The notes under the pieces were generated by a model. It worked only from the letters and a program-made list of their open reading frames with translations, was not told the DNA's origin and did no database searches. From Alisma plantago-aquatica (taxonomy: Eukaryota; Streptophyta; Magnoliopsida; Alismatales; Alismataceae), in NCBI GenBank assembly GCA_963693085.1, contig OY856414.1:261172001-261236000 (forward strand): DNA of 64,000 nt, given 5' to 3'. The position numbers and the translations under genes were made by a program. Shown piece by piece: positions 22,509 to 34,407 of the stretch (positions are counted from its first letter, which is position 1; every line of letters starts with the position of its first letter).

Positions 22509-23127
22509 TTTAGTAGATCATGTAATAGCTTTCTGATATGGTACAAACTATGTAGGCATGTTGCAAGTCATGGGGCAAAATGTAAAAGCACTCTTTGATT
22601 CTGGTTCTACTAATACTTTTATTTCGAGAAATCTGGAAACTATGCTTGGTTTGGATATCAAGGATTTGGGTTATGTTTTGTATGTCACAACCCCGAGTGG
22701 TCATATTTATACCTCTCTTTTGAAAACCCCTATCTTTCCAATTAAGTATCTGAACCATGAGCTTCCCACTGACTTCATCCTTCTCGATATGAATGATTTT
22801 GATGTAATCATGGGTATGGGTTGGCTTTCCACCTACAGAGCCCAGATTGACTGTAGAGAGAAGAAGATTCTTATTAGGAAAACTAGCCATCCACACTTCA
22901 CCATTCGAGGAAGGAGGTATGCGACAACTAGCCTTTATGTGTCTGCTTTGAAAGTTGAACGGATGATATCCAAGGGTTGTCGAGCCTACCTAGCCATAGT
23001 TACCGTACCTAAAGTTAAGGGACGATCCTTAGAGGAGATAGAGGTGGCCTGGGAGTATAAGGATGTGTTTCCAAATGATCTACCAGGAATTCCCCCTAAG
23101 AGGCATCGAGTTAGCTCCTGGGACTAA
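22509..23127 (+). pseudogene. Element B protease
   Basis: The frame 22558-23127 encodes the retroviral-type aspartic protease with active site LFDSGSTNTF (Asp codon 22597-22599). ILLDMNDFDVIMGMGWL is the second conserved block. The linker ISKGCRAYLA and [13 protein letters not shown] leads into RT. A frameshift near 23100 throws the reading into the RT frame that starts earlier, at 23063. It would cleave the Gag-Pol polyprotein; the active-site residues are intact. Confidence 0.88.
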
Positions 23128-23992
23128 CCCTATATCTAAGGCACCCTATAGAATGGCCGCTGTAGAGTTGCTTGAGTTAAAAACCCAGTTGCAAGAGTTA
23201 TTGGATAAAGGCTTTATCCGGCCCATTACATCACCTTGGGGAGCACCGATCCTCTTTGTGAAAAAGAAAGATGGGTCGCTTCAGATGTGTATTACCTATC
23301 AGATGATCAACCAGGCAACCATTAAAAATAAGTATCCCTTGCCTAGAATAGATGACTTGTTTGACGAACTCAAATCAGCTCGAGTCTTTTCCAAGATCGA
23401 TTTGAGGTCAGGACACCACCAGGTGAGAGTGATAGGTGAGGATATACCTAAAATGGCTTTTCGAACCCAATATGGTCACTATGAGTTTGTGGTAATGCCG
23501 TTTGGGCTATCTAATGCACCTAGTGTCTTCATGAACCTCATGAACAGTGTGTTCCAGCCTTTCCTTGATTCTTTTGTGATAGTGTTCATAGGCGACATCT
23601 TAGTGTATTCAGATGACCTAACACAACACCGTGACCACCTGGGTAGAGTCCTTGATATCTTGAGAAAGCATAAGTTTTTTGATAGGTTCTTGAAATGGGA
23701 GTTTTGGTTAGAACGAGTCATATTTCTTGGACACATCATCTCAGGAGGAACAATCGCCGTAGATCCAGCTAAAGTATTGGTAGTTCGAGACTGGTCGGCA
23801 CCAAAGAACCCCTCCAAGATTGGTAGCTTCTTGGGGTTGATCGGATACTACCGTCGCTTCATTAAGGATTTCTCAAAGACTGCTTTGCCGCTGACCATGT
23901 TAACCCAGAAGGATGTGAAGTTCGTGTGGTCTGACATATGTGAAGCTTGCTTCCAGGAGTTGAAGGAGAAGCTGACCATCGCCCCTGTGTTG
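23063..23992 (+). pseudogene. Element B reverse transcriptase, catalytic Asp lost
   Basis: The open frame carries the chromovirus RT blocks in order: [80 protein letters not shown] and [11 protein letters not shown], then [18 protein letters not shown] and [16 protein letters not shown]. The catalytic box should read FIDD but is FIGD (Gly codon 23591-23593), so the polymerase is predicted dead. Another usually conserved block reads CITYQMIN instead of a CVDYR-like form. The frame runs into inserted patch E at 23993. Confidence 0.92.
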
Positions 23993-24674
23993 GATACTCT
24001 GCCTCAGTACTAGAGCGTGCCACAGTTGATTGCTTTTTGGAACTCCAGGATATGTAGGTTGATCCAAGAAAGGTACAATAACCACTGGTGGATCATCTAG
24101 TCAATGGACAGCCTGCCCAGTCAGCATCGGAGAAAGTTGTAACCTGTAGAGAGTCTTGCACATATATTTGAACTCCTTTATTGATTGAACCTTTGATATA
24201 CCGCAGAATATGTTTAACAAGAGACATATGTGAGGTATTAGGGGTATGCATGAACTGACAAGCCAGATTTACTACAAAGGTAAGATCTGGTCGTGTGATG
24301 GTCAAATACTGCAAGGAACCAACTATTTGTCTGTACAATGTAGGATCAACAAGGGTAGTATTAGAGTTAGACATTAGCTATCGTTGAAAATCAGGTGAAA
24401 CAGGAGTTGAGATAGGTTTACAATCCAACATGTCATGTTTGTGAAGTAAGTCCCTTGCATACTTGGATTGATGTAAAAGTAGGACCAAGGAATTATATTC
24501 AACTTCGATCCCCAGAAAATAATGTAGCTTGCCCAGATTGCGTAAAGCAAAAGTGGCTTCCAGCCGTGTAATGCAGGTATCTACTACAGTTGAATCATTG
24601 CCAGTAATGATAATATCATCCATGTAAAACAGTAAGAACATGATGACAGAGTTACATTGATAAATGAATAGACT
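23993..24674 (-). mobile_element. Element E: Ty1/copia RT-RNase H cDNA patch inside element B
   Basis: A minus-strand copia fragment of about 0.68 kb without LTRs. It encodes SLFIY, FLLFYMDDIIITGND (copia RT catalytic box), FALRNLGKLHYFLGIEVEY, KYARDLLHKHDMLDCKPIST, YRQIVGSLQYLTITRPDL, HILRYIKGS and SDADWAGCP, and ends near SSTEAEY. Removing it joins B's codons for APVL directly to LPSGNEGF, so no B coding sequence seems lost. Similar strings at the edges, ACTCTGCCT (23996-24004) and ACTCTACCT (24672-24680), may be microhomology or an imperfect target duplication. The copia frame contains stops, for example after CPLTR. Confidence 0.82.
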
Positions 24675-25190
24675 CTACCTTCTGGAAATGAGGGTTTCAT
24701 GATACTCACCGATGCTTCCAAGATTGGACTTGGTTGTGTGTTGGAACAGAATCGACATGTGGTTGGATATGCTTCCTGACAACTCAAGCCCAATGAGGTG
24801 AATTATCCGACACATGATCTAGAGCTAGCTGATATTATCCATGCCTTGAAGATATGGCAGCATTATCTGTACGGTGCTACCTTCAAGATCTTCACCGATC
24901 ATAAGAGCTTGAAGTACCTACTGACACAGAGACACTTGAACCTACGACATCGACGATGGATGGTGTATATGAAGGATTATGACTTCACCATTGCCTACCA
25001 TCCTGGTAAGGAGAATGTCATAGCAGATGCTTTGAGTCGGAAACATCTTAAGTGTGCAGCTATTTTGTCCAGCCAATGGAAAAGTTTGGAGGAGCTGGTG
25101 GAGTGGACTCCACAACCACTGGAAGATCGAGTTTGTTTGGCTAATATTCAGATTCAATATAAATTGTTGAGTGAGATTATAGCAGCATAG
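24675..25190 (+). pseudogene. Element B RNase H region
   Basis: After patch E the B frame resumes with LPSGNEGFMILTDASKIGLG (first catalytic Asp). A TGA follows where an Arg is usual (YAS-stop-QLKPNE, about 24779). Then come [19 protein letters not shown] (catalytic Glu), [20 protein letters not shown] (catalytic Asp) and [16 protein letters not shown], the standard chromovirus RNase H blocks. The frame ends in a TAG at 25188-25190, before integrase. Confidence 0.88.
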
Positions 25191-26583
25191 TTAACCAGTA
25201 AAGAGCTGGATAAGATGAAAGGTTTGATGATGAAGTCACAGACTCATCTTTTTGTGGGAGTAGACGGAGGAATCAGGTTTGAGAATCGCATATGGGTTCT
25301 GGCAGATTCATTGATAAAGGAACGTATCTTGCAATAGGATCATGGATCCAAATACACAGTACACCCAGGAACTACTAAGATGTTCAAGGACCTGTAGCGG
25401 TTTTTTTGGTGGCCAGGAATGAAGAAATACATTGCATCATGTGTGGCCAGCTGTCTTACGTGCCAGATGGTGAAGGCTGAACCCCAACGACCCGACAAGA
25501 TTTTACAGTCGATAGAGATTCCATAGTGGAAATGGGAACAGATCACCATGGATTTTGTGGTGGGTCTACCCCAGACCAAGAAGGGTCATGATGCGATATG
25601 GGTCGTGGTAGATCGTCTTACCAAGTCAGGACACTTCCTTGCCTTAAAGACCACTGCTAAAGTGTCATAGACTTAGCTGAGCTATATATCAGAGAGATAG
25701 TATGTTTTCATGGCGTACCAGGATTGATCATCTCTGATTGAGACCCAAGGTTCACTTCTAAGTTGTGGAAGTAGGTTCAAGAGGAACTTGGTACCAGGTT
25801 GAAGTTTAGTACCACTTATCACCCCCAAACGGATGATCAGTCAGAAAGGACGATCCAAACATTAGAAGATCTGTTGAGAGCTTGTGTGCTCGATTGGGGT
25901 GGCTCATGGGAGCAATACTTACCTTTAGCTTAGTTCACCTACAACAATAGCTACCAAGCCAGTATCAGGATGCCTCCTTATGATGCTTTGTACAGGAGAC
26001 TGTGTTGGTCGCCACTTCACTAGGATGATGTGGGTGAAAGGACCCTATTGAGGTCAGATGATATCCAAGTGTATGCTGATAAAGTTGCTTTGATCAAGAA
26101 AAGGCTGAAGAGAGCCTTGGATCGACAGAAGGCATATGCTAATGTAAAGCAGACTGACATGCATTTCACTGTGGGAGAGCATGTCTTTCTAAAAATCTGA
26201 CCGCTCCGAGCTATAACTAAGAATAGAGGAAAGATGAGTCCTCGATACGTGGGTATGTGTGAGGTGTTAGAATGGATTGGTGAAGTTGCATATTGTTTGG
26301 CATTACCCCCTCAGTATAGCATGATGCATGATATGTTTCACGTGTCCAACCTGAAGTGATATGTGCAAGATCTGAGCCATGTGGTGAGCATTGAACCTAT
26401 TGAGCTTCAGGGGAAGCTGACTTATCCTGAGACACCTTTGCGGATTCTAGATACCAAGATGAAAGAGCTCAGATGCAAGAATATAGATATGGTAAAGGTT
26501 CTTTGAAGGCACCATGGAGAGGATGAGGCCACATGGGAGCTGAAGGCATACATGGAGAAAGCATACCATAATTTGTTTGTTTG
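25191..26583 (+). pseudogene. Element B integrase with C-terminal chromodomain-like region
   Basis: The zinc-binding region is represented by KYTVHPGTTKMFKDL and CLTCQMVKAEPQRPDK. The catalytic core has [15 protein letters not shown] (first Asp), IISD-stop-DPRFTSKLW (second Asp next to a stop) and HPQTDDQSERTIQTLEDLL (Glu intact). The GPY-like segment MSPRYVG and FHVSNLK follow. A C-terminal region reads VKVL-stop-RHHGEDEATWELKAYMEK, the chromodomain-like tail of Tekay elements. At least ten in-frame stops break it. Integrase plus chromodomain would direct insertion into heterochromatin. Confidence 0.88.
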
Positions 26584-26614
26584 ATTGTTTGAATTTTGAG
26601 GGCAAAATTCCTAT

Positions 26615-26627
26615 AAGGAGGGGAGGA
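26615..26627 (+). other. Element B polypurine tract
   Basis: AAGGAGGGGAGGA sits directly against the 3' LTR start at 26628. It would prime plus-strand DNA synthesis. Element G has the identical 13 bases on the other strand. Confidence 0.9.
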
Positions 26628-29459
26628 TGTTATAACATCAATTTCCTAAGTATGTAATGAAAAGTGTAATTCTCTTTCAAAGAATAAATGAAATCAATTT
26701 CTTTGATTTGTGATGGATTTCATGTGAAATGACCTTGATTGATTAATAATGGGCTTTTTTGGTCATTGAGCCCAATTGAAAAGAAAAGAGAAATAAAAAG
26801 GAAAAAGGATTTAATTAATAAAAGGGAAATATGAGAAATAAACAATTAAAAGAGGATAAAGGCAAATAGATATTCCCCAATATGGGAATCCTTGCCTTTA
26901 GGATTTCTTGAGGTAAAAGGGACCCAAGATAACAAGATAATGGCAAAGGGAAAAAATTCTAATTAATTTTGAATTAATTAATGGATAACTTGGGAGAGAA
27001 GGAAACCTTCTCATCCATTGGATTTTGTTTCCAATTTTTTTTAAATAGCTAGATGATGACAAGACAAACCTTCCCTTAAAATTTGAGATAAAGAGGAGAT
27101 GTGGTTTAGGAGATATGAATTTCCCAATTAATATCCAAAATTGGGAATTATTCTAAAAATAGGAATATACTTTCCTTTGTGTTTGACCACGAGCAACAAG
27201 GGCCGTTGGATCTCGATCCAATGCCTGGCACTCATCATCTAAGCCCTACGCAGACTGGAACTCTACCAATTGTAGAGGGATTTTCCCTCTCCAATTCCTC
27301 GCGACCCAGTGAGTGTGCAAACTCGTTGATGGTTCCTTTGGATTCAGGAAAGGAAACTGAAGGGAATCATCCCTGGTTTGTTGAGGATTGGTCACCGATT
27401 GGGAAAGTTTCCAAACCAACAGGGACTTGCCCCGGCCCTATATATATTGGAGGGTGAACGAGGGAACCAGAATATCCATTTGCTACCCCAAAAGCTATGG
27501 AAGAGCAAGAGGAGCGTTCCTATGCGACCAATTTGAAGATACACCTTGATCTGCACCCCCATTCCAGTGGAAAACCTCGTCGGAGTCCGATGAGTAGCGG
27601 AGGGTCGCGGTGCGTTCGTGGCAAGCAATTGAACCCCTAGTCAGGTTTGACAAAGGGAGATGAATCTCCCTGACTTCTTGGCGTGCTCACTGGTGGTCAA
27701 AAGCTTAGAGTCAACCCCAAGGTTGACCCTCGCGGGATTTGTTGTTCTCGGGCGCGAGGTAGGTGAAGACCTCGTGGTTAATTACCAAACTACCCCATCA
27801 CGCCTTCTTTCCTGGTAAGGACAATCTTGTCCTTTGGCCTAATTTTGATCGCTAGATTAGGCACGCACATCTGCGGCCGTTGGATCCTCAGTGGACCCGC
27901 AGACCATGGATTGGGCGATCCTTGTTTTTTCAAAATTAGCATGTAAAATAAGAAAAAGTATTTTCTTTGTAAAAATTATATCTTGTGCTAGAAAACTCAG
28001 ATGAGAAAAGTTTATCATGAAAATTGATCAGAAAAATATGAGGAATAAGTTAAAAATGGTTTGAAAGCCTAAATATGTCTCTTTTAACAAAAGTGTAGTA
28101 TTTTGATGAAAAATGTGTTAATTTGTGGTTAGAAACCCTAATTGTTAATCAAGGATAGATTTAATTTTGCAATTAGGTTAATTCAAGCATGGTTAACTTG
28201 TTTAATGATAAAGATAGATTTTAACCTATTTTGAAGATGAAATTGCAAAGCTTAGGGTTGTAAACCTAATAAAATGGTTAATATGCTTAGCAACCCTAAG
28301 TCAGAGAAAAAGAAAAGAAAAGTGCTTATAATCCGAAATTAGGGTTTCATTTTTCTAAAAGATGATCTTAGGATCTTTTATGAAATAAAGATGAAATAAT
28401 TAGGATTTGTAAGTAATTTTATAAAATTAGGGTTTAAAGTAATAAAGATGAAGTGGAACCCTAATTGTGATCAAAATCCTTAAAAGGACTAATAACCCTA
28501 GGAATCAACTAGGATTAATGGTCCATGATGGCATAATTAATAATAGAAATATTGGATGTCTATTTCAGGATCAACTTGTGTAAGTGCTTGCTTGGTTTCT
28601 TGCTTGGTTAATTTGATTATGCACTCAAGTCAGCTTAACAGGTATGTGGTTAATTATGATTGATCACATTAGTTTCCCGAAGGTTTTCCAGATGAATTGA
28701 TCGCATTGATTGTAATTAACTAGTTTAGATGTTCATAATTGCAATTTATAAAGTCACTACGATCATCACAACTATAAATAAGTGTGTAACCTCGCACCTA
28801 CATGCCACCGTGATGGATGATGCAAAAAGGTCAAGCCCAGGAGGGAAGACCAATGGGCACCATGAGAGGTGACCCCAAACACCGAGCTCAGGAATGAGAA
28901 GGTGGTCTATGTTGCATGACTAAAGGGCACCATGAGAGGTGACCCTAGGCACCAAGCTCAGGATTGAGAAGGTGGCCTTAAGTCAAACCCTATAGGGAGT
29001 ATTCCTGGGTTAGGGCAAAAGCGGTGGAGATTGACACATTGAAAATGTAAATTGAATTGTTAATTACCTTGGTTGTGATAATTAGTTTGTTATCCATATT
29101 TGTGAACTTTCGGTTGTTCCCACATACCGGCATATTCTTATATTCTGACCATTTTTTTGTTTGTCAGCATTTTAAACAACCCTGAAATGAACAAATTGTA
29201 AAGTGACACATTGTGAAAATAAGAAATAAAGTGCAAGGAGGTTTAGATAGAATAGATCCAAAGCTGTGGATAGAAGTAGATTTTCAAAGTTTTTAATAGG
29301 TATGCAAAATTTTATTTTACACTAGATTTCAGTTTAGTTGATAGAATTTCTTAATTATTATTTTTTAATTTCCGAACCTTTGATCCAATTTATTGGGATA
29401 ATGACTCTGACCTCTTGGTCTCCCTTGATTGGGGGTTACCGAGAGGTGGGGTCGTTGCA
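26628..29459 (+). repeat. Element B 3' LTR
   Basis: Partner of 3358-6190, one base shorter, with the same TG and CA termini. By eye about 30 differences occur in the first 540 bp. Its open frame at 27179-27457 is the LTR copy of 3910-4188 and is not treated as a gene. Confidence 0.93.
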
Positions 29460-30528
29460 TACCCACACTTGCATCAAGTATTTGGTATCACAGGGATTAT
29501 CCACTCTTCTTAGATATTCTACCTTGTCCTTTTCCTTCACTTGGATAAGATATTCACACATTCTTCAGCCTTGAAGAAGAACATAAACTCCTCCTTCACT
29601 CAGAGAAGACCACTTCAGCCTTTGCTCTTTGAGAAAGGGGTTTGGGAAGATGGAAAGATGGAGATCTTTACAAGGTAACAATGAGGTAGCTCTCTTACAA
29701 CATTCCTAACTCACTCATAATCACAAAATTCTTTGTAAATGAGGAGAGAAAGGAGCTCAAAAGGTTGTAGCACACTGAAATATAGTAAGGACCAATGATA
29801 ACATGAATGAGAAACCTTGGAATGAACTCCAAGAGGTCCTATTTATAGCTCGGGGTGTTCCTTCGAGTGTTGAGTCACTTAAGAAATAAAATAGCCATTT
29901 TACAACTTACAACATATCTATTTTCATTTCTAGCAACTGTCCAATAGTTGGAATCACTTTTTTTGCATTTTATGTACAGTACATTCTGTCGAGTTTCAAT
30001 AAAGGTAACTTGATTGATCCACTAACTGACAAATCCAAATTTCAAAATATTAGTTGATTTTGTCATGGGGTAACTCGACCTACCAGCTAAATCAACTTTG
30101 GTTAGTAAGTTGGTCGGTCGAGTTCTATGAGTGTATAACTCGACCGATGCAACCATTTCCAAAAAATCCATCACATATTGATTGAGATTTAAACTCGACT
30201 GATTAAAATGTTGTGACAAATTTTCTAAAATGTTTAAGTGATCAAACAATGGAATTAAGTGTCCTTGATTTTTTCTTATCTTAGTTACAAGTCATATCAT
30301 CAATACAAATGATTAAAAATTATTTTAAGGTGGTTTGGAGTGTTTTCCACAAAAGTGCATTTTCATTTCTTTTGACTTGAACTTAGACAAGATAGGGCTT
30401 GTGTAGATTGATCCTTTTTCATGTACATAATGCCTGAAATAAATCTTAAACAAACATATTAGATACATATGAATGGACTGGTTAAGTCACTATCAAAATA
30501 TGGACAATGTATAACTCTCAAGTCAACA
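29460..30528 (-). repeat. Element A 5' LTR, outer (U3) part
   Basis: This continues the LTR segment 2962-3357 beyond element B. It starts TACCC (B's target-site copy). It contains a minus-strand TATA box at 29840-29847 and, upstream of it in transcription, inverted GGTCGAG/CTCGACC motifs (30070-30210). It ends CAAGTCAACA, which on the minus strand is the LTR start TGTTGACTTG. Confidence 0.82.
29840..29847 (-). promoter_or_regulatory. Putative TATA box of the element A 5' LTR
   Basis: TATAAATA on the minus strand, about 680 bp from the LTR start. The LTR of element H has an equivalent box at a similar distance from its start. Confidence 0.6.
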
Positions 30529-31727
30529 CTTGAGGCTCCACTTTGTCTGCATCCTCCTAGCCTCATGATTGATAGAGAGAATGCTAAGGATGATAGTTAA
30601 TCAGTGAACCATGATTTCTTCTTACAATCTAGGTTTGTCAGAGTATCTCCTATAAACACATTGATGTACCTACATAGAAGTTCTATTAACCAGTCTTTTG
30701 TATTCTAAGTAAGACATATTCCCATTTTGACTTTATGTTTCTCGGGGATCAAGTTGAGATTCACTTTGTTTGTCTAGTGTTCGATATGAAAATGTTTGTG
30801 CTCCTTTTTTATATACCCTAGGATGGGAACATCTTCAAACTTGACATCTTCATTGTTGTAAATTTTCTCTACTTCACCAAAGTAGTTAGAAAAATATTTA
30901 AAATGCATCTCTTCTTCAAGTAATTTTAGTTTTTTAGAATTTTGTAATTTTTTGTATTTTACGTATTTTTAGGATTTTGTGGGGGAGAATATGGATGTAG
31001 CAGAGCATCACTGAATATACACACTAGTATCTCTACCACATCAAGGTACTGCTCTTCTAACAAGCTTTTCTGGGTGTGGGAGATAACCCTGTCCTCAGGA
31101 TGTTGTAGTCCTCTTAACACCAATTTTGGACCTTATCAACATTCAACATAGGTAGGATGAGAGACTGTGGGTCTTCCACAACTTCTATCTTAAAGATGGA
31201 AGTGACCCCCATTATTCAAACATGTTGTAGGTTCTGTCGGAGTTGTCCTACGTAACATTGTAACTTTCCTCCACATCCTCATTATTTGTTGTCTCAGAAT
31301 CATCTTGGCATGGCCAGTCAAGGAAAATATAGAAAGGATCATGATCAAGTGCATCAAAGGGTGTTTGCATCACTTAAAGGGTGGGTCGGTGGTTTTTTTC
31401 CTTAATAATGTGATCATTGTGGTAATTGTCATACTATCTCATGCATCGAGGTTCTCTGAGAATGACTATTTAACTATGAGGGTAGGCAAGAGATTTTTTC
31501 TTACTCATTTGGAGGGACAATCTTGTCTTTAGAATATTGGTAGTTCCCAGTAGTCTGGACACAATGTCTATCTTAATATGAGGGGAATTTCCCTAATGCT
31601 CACTACAAACCCACGATAGTCATCCTAATTGTCATCATCCACCTATTTAATGAGGTAAGGCATTTTTAGGGGATGATAGCCTTGGCAGTGTTAGCATCTT
31701 CTTTAGTTTTAGCTACAGTGTATGGGT
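30529..31727 (-). pseudogene. Element F remnant: Tat-lineage gypsy, region between protease and RT
   Basis: The minus strand around 30540-30990 encodes EEVEKIYNN-like acidic sequence, then VNLNLIPRKHKVKMGICLT, then LIELLCRYINVFIGD. After a frameshift it reads INHEARRMQTKWSLK. These line up with the Tat/Ogre segment just before RT (pattern: regulated-length linker, LIxLLxxYxDVFAW, then HxLP..P..QKLRR). The match runs right up to the junction with element A at 30528/30529. Upstream, 31000-31727, the sequence is too decayed to read. It joins 42327 once element G is removed. No function remains. Confidence 0.7.
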
Positions 31728-34407
31728 GTCACAGCTCCATTCTTACCCTAATCCCAATCCCATTGTCCAAATGAGTAGTGTTGAAGGGATTAGAGTTCCC
31801 GTCCCTGAGTGCCCCAAAAAATCACACACAGATAATATGCAAAAATGAAATAACATTCTTCTTTATTAAAATGAACTAAAGGGTTTAATACATAAGGCCC
31901 GTAGGCAACATGGAAAGAGAAAAAGATAATAAACTAGCCAATAACTACATCCCTTTTACAATTAGCTCCCATGTATAGTCCAGATTTGATGCAACAGTCT
32001 TTATTTCAATGGATAAATGAGGAGATAAGTGTAAATCTCTAGTTCCTTGCATCACCTAAAATCAAGAAGTGTAAATCTCTAGTTCCTTGCATTACCTAAA
32101 ATCAAGAAAATCAAGACACAATATCAATGCAATTGCACGGTACTCTATATAAAAACAAGTTAAACAATGTATAAGAAAATTAGTATACTTGGCAGGACTT
32201 ATATATTTCAAAAGTATATCAAACGATCTTACAAAAACCAAAATGTTTGTTCAACAAGCATTTTATTACGAATTTCCCATTATGATGTAATCACTAAGCA
32301 TGCTTATATTATTTTGTGTGACTCTATTACCCCAACGTGATGGAGAGGTCACCAAGCTCCTTCTCACCATAGGAGATAGGAGGTCAATGTACAAAATCCC
32401 ACCCTCCAAATGAGGGGGGTTTGCTTATATTCAATATCAACATCATTAATTTTGTCAACATCATTATCATCATCAATATACGGAAAATCATAATGGGTAT
32501 TGCAATTTATATTTTCATGTTTTTCAAAATATAGTATGGGAAAAATGGAAGACTAATCATAGGGAACAGTATAGTTCCCAAGGAAGAGTAGATCAACCCC
32601 TTGAAGAGTAGATCAACCCCTTGAGTCAGATCCTAGATCAAAATATTGGATCAAGGGTTAAGATCATAGTTTTAAAGAATCATGCTTCACTATTCGAGAT
32701 TAGGCTTACATTTTCCTATCTCTACCTTAGGGTTAGGTCATCAACAATATTTCCAAGTGTCTAACATTTATTCAAGTATCAAGCATGTTTCATGAATGGA
32801 TGACCTACCTAGGTATATTTAGGAACACATGCCAACCCTAATTATTGTCATCATCATTCAAATCTCTAGATCATTTTCAATATGAAATAGTATCATTGGA
32901 CGAAAAATTAGACCAGGGAGATACATGGGTTAGACATATGATTAGGGGTTTGCAAGATTAGATTAATCATCATCACATCAAGAGTAATCCTTATTTCAAA
33001 GTATATGATTCATATTCTAGGGTAATAAGTTAAGAAGGTTAGATCTAACCCTTATTATATCAAAATCAATTTGGTGTCTCAATATGATCATTAGAATCAG
33101 GAATAAGGGTTTCTCAAAGATTGAACTCAATTTAGAGTCATTAATTACAACATTATGAGAAAGAGATCAAAACCAGGGATAACAATGAGATTAATAAAGA
33201 ATTAGACTATGTAAGTATTTTTAATGCATCCATTGGATTTTTCTGATCTAGATTGACTATTTACTCAAATTATTTGGGGCTAGGATGCATTTCTTGTAAT
33301 TTAAACAAGATCTGACTATTTATTGCTAATATGGGCAGAGAGGGGGAGAATTACTAGAAAATGAAGGCTGAGAAAAAGTGATGGCCATTGGATTCCTCAG
33401 TTAGTGTTGATCAGATCGAGATCCTATGACTGGGAGGTAGATTGCTCCCAGTCACGTGCACTAGAGAGGGGCGAGCGCGCTGGCTTGCGGTCGTTGATCG
33501 CTGAATTTGGTCGCCCTTTGACTGTGATCTGACGGTCACGGCTTGCTCGTCTTACAATGGATTGGCTGCACCAGTGTGGCGGCACCGTGATGGAGAAGGG
33601 GTGGTGCAAAAGAGAGAAATGAGAAGGAGGCAGAGGGGGAGGTCGTAGTGGTGCCGTTTTAAGTCGTTTGGGCTCGCTGAAGGTAGTGGTCTAGTTTTTA
33701 TAGCCCAAAGGGGTTAGATTTAGTGTTATAGAGGGCTCCTCTCCCATGGCGGCGGATGAGAGAGATTTCTCTTCATTTTTCTCAAAGCACAAGGATTTGA
33801 GGGGGAAAAGAGGGGTGTTCACATTCAGTTTGGCGGGCAGACCATCTCAGTCCTATTTATTTTTGAAATAGGTCAAAAAAAGAGCGAAAATGGGGTGTCG
33901 ACCCCCTTGGTCTCCTCCCCACTGATTGTGGGAGGTAGGGGACGACCCTGTGACCACTCGATCAGGGCCCCGATCCATGGGTGCCTAATATGAGGGTCAG
34001 GGATCTCTCCCTCCCTTCTCAGGAGATCGTTGGCTCATAAAAGGGTGAAATTAAAGCAAAAAAAGGATTTTGTGATTAAACTTCAGAAAATCATAGAAAT
34101 TAGCAGGAGTGTCCAGTTTGAGTAAAATTTGGACCATTGCTTCACAAAATTGTGTAGAATATATAAAAAAAGTTTGAGAACAAGATATTGAAGTTTGAGG
34201 AACGAATTTATTTCTTTGAGTAAGGTGATTATTAAACCTAGTTAAAATGTCATAAAGTGTAAACAAGTCACACTGGTCACCAAATTTTGTATTTGAGTCT
34301 CAAAATTAATTATGTAGCTAAGAAAAATAGATTGGGACCAAGAGTGAACATAAGGAGGTCAAAATTGGAAATTGGACAAAAGTATGAGTAAAACTCACTT
34401 TATGACA
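31728..34407 (-). repeat. Element G 3' LTR
   Basis: Partner of 39581-42321. It has two private slippage duplications: a 40 bp unit at 32029-32068 and 32069-32108, and a 20 bp unit at 32584-32603 and 32604-32623. A minus-strand TATAAAAA lies at 33695-33702. Open frames in the GC-richer part (33424-33609) are not considered genes. Confidence 0.92.

Larger units (their letters stand above)
3358..29459 (+). mobile_element. Element B: Tekay/Del-type chromovirus (Ty3/gypsy), split by element C and patch E
   Basis: Paired LTRs of 2833 bp (3358-6190) and 2832 bp (26628-29459) both run from TGTTATAAC to a CA end. A perfect tRNA-iMet PBS follows the 5' LTR and a polypurine tract precedes the 3' LTR. 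Gag, protease, RT, RNase H, integrase and a C-terminal chromodomain-like region occur in gypsy order on the plus strand. Without C (14.5 kb plus TSD) and E (0.7 kb) the element is about 10.9 kb, a normal size. By eye the LTRs differ at roughly 5% of sites. It entered the 5' LTR of element A and lies antisense to it. RT and integrase are disabled. Confidence 0.93.
3353..29464. repeat. Target-site duplication of element B (3353-3357 and 29460-29464)
   Basis: The five bases before the 5' LTR read TACCT and the five after the 3' LTR read TACCC. One mismatch is compatible with an old insertion. Confidence 0.75.
1..30528 (-). mobile_element. Element A: Sirevirus-type Ty1/copia retrotransposon, 5' half, interrupted by element B
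   Basis: The right end is a 5' LTR (29460-30528 plus 2962-3357). It is followed leftwards by a primer-binding site, gag, protease, GAG-pre-integrase and the start of integrase. RT, RNase H and the 3' LTR lie left of base 1. The order PR-INT before RT is diagnostic of Ty1/copia. The gag has a UBN2-type domain, a zinc knuckle, a coiled coil and a second knuckle-like motif, as in Sireviruses. The outer junction is sharp: reading element F on the minus strand, a Tat pre-RT sequence runs up to the bases CTCAAG and is then replaced by the LTR start TGTTGACTTGAG. The other target-site copy is outside the window. The 26.1 kb element B splits the LTR. Confidence 0.85.
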
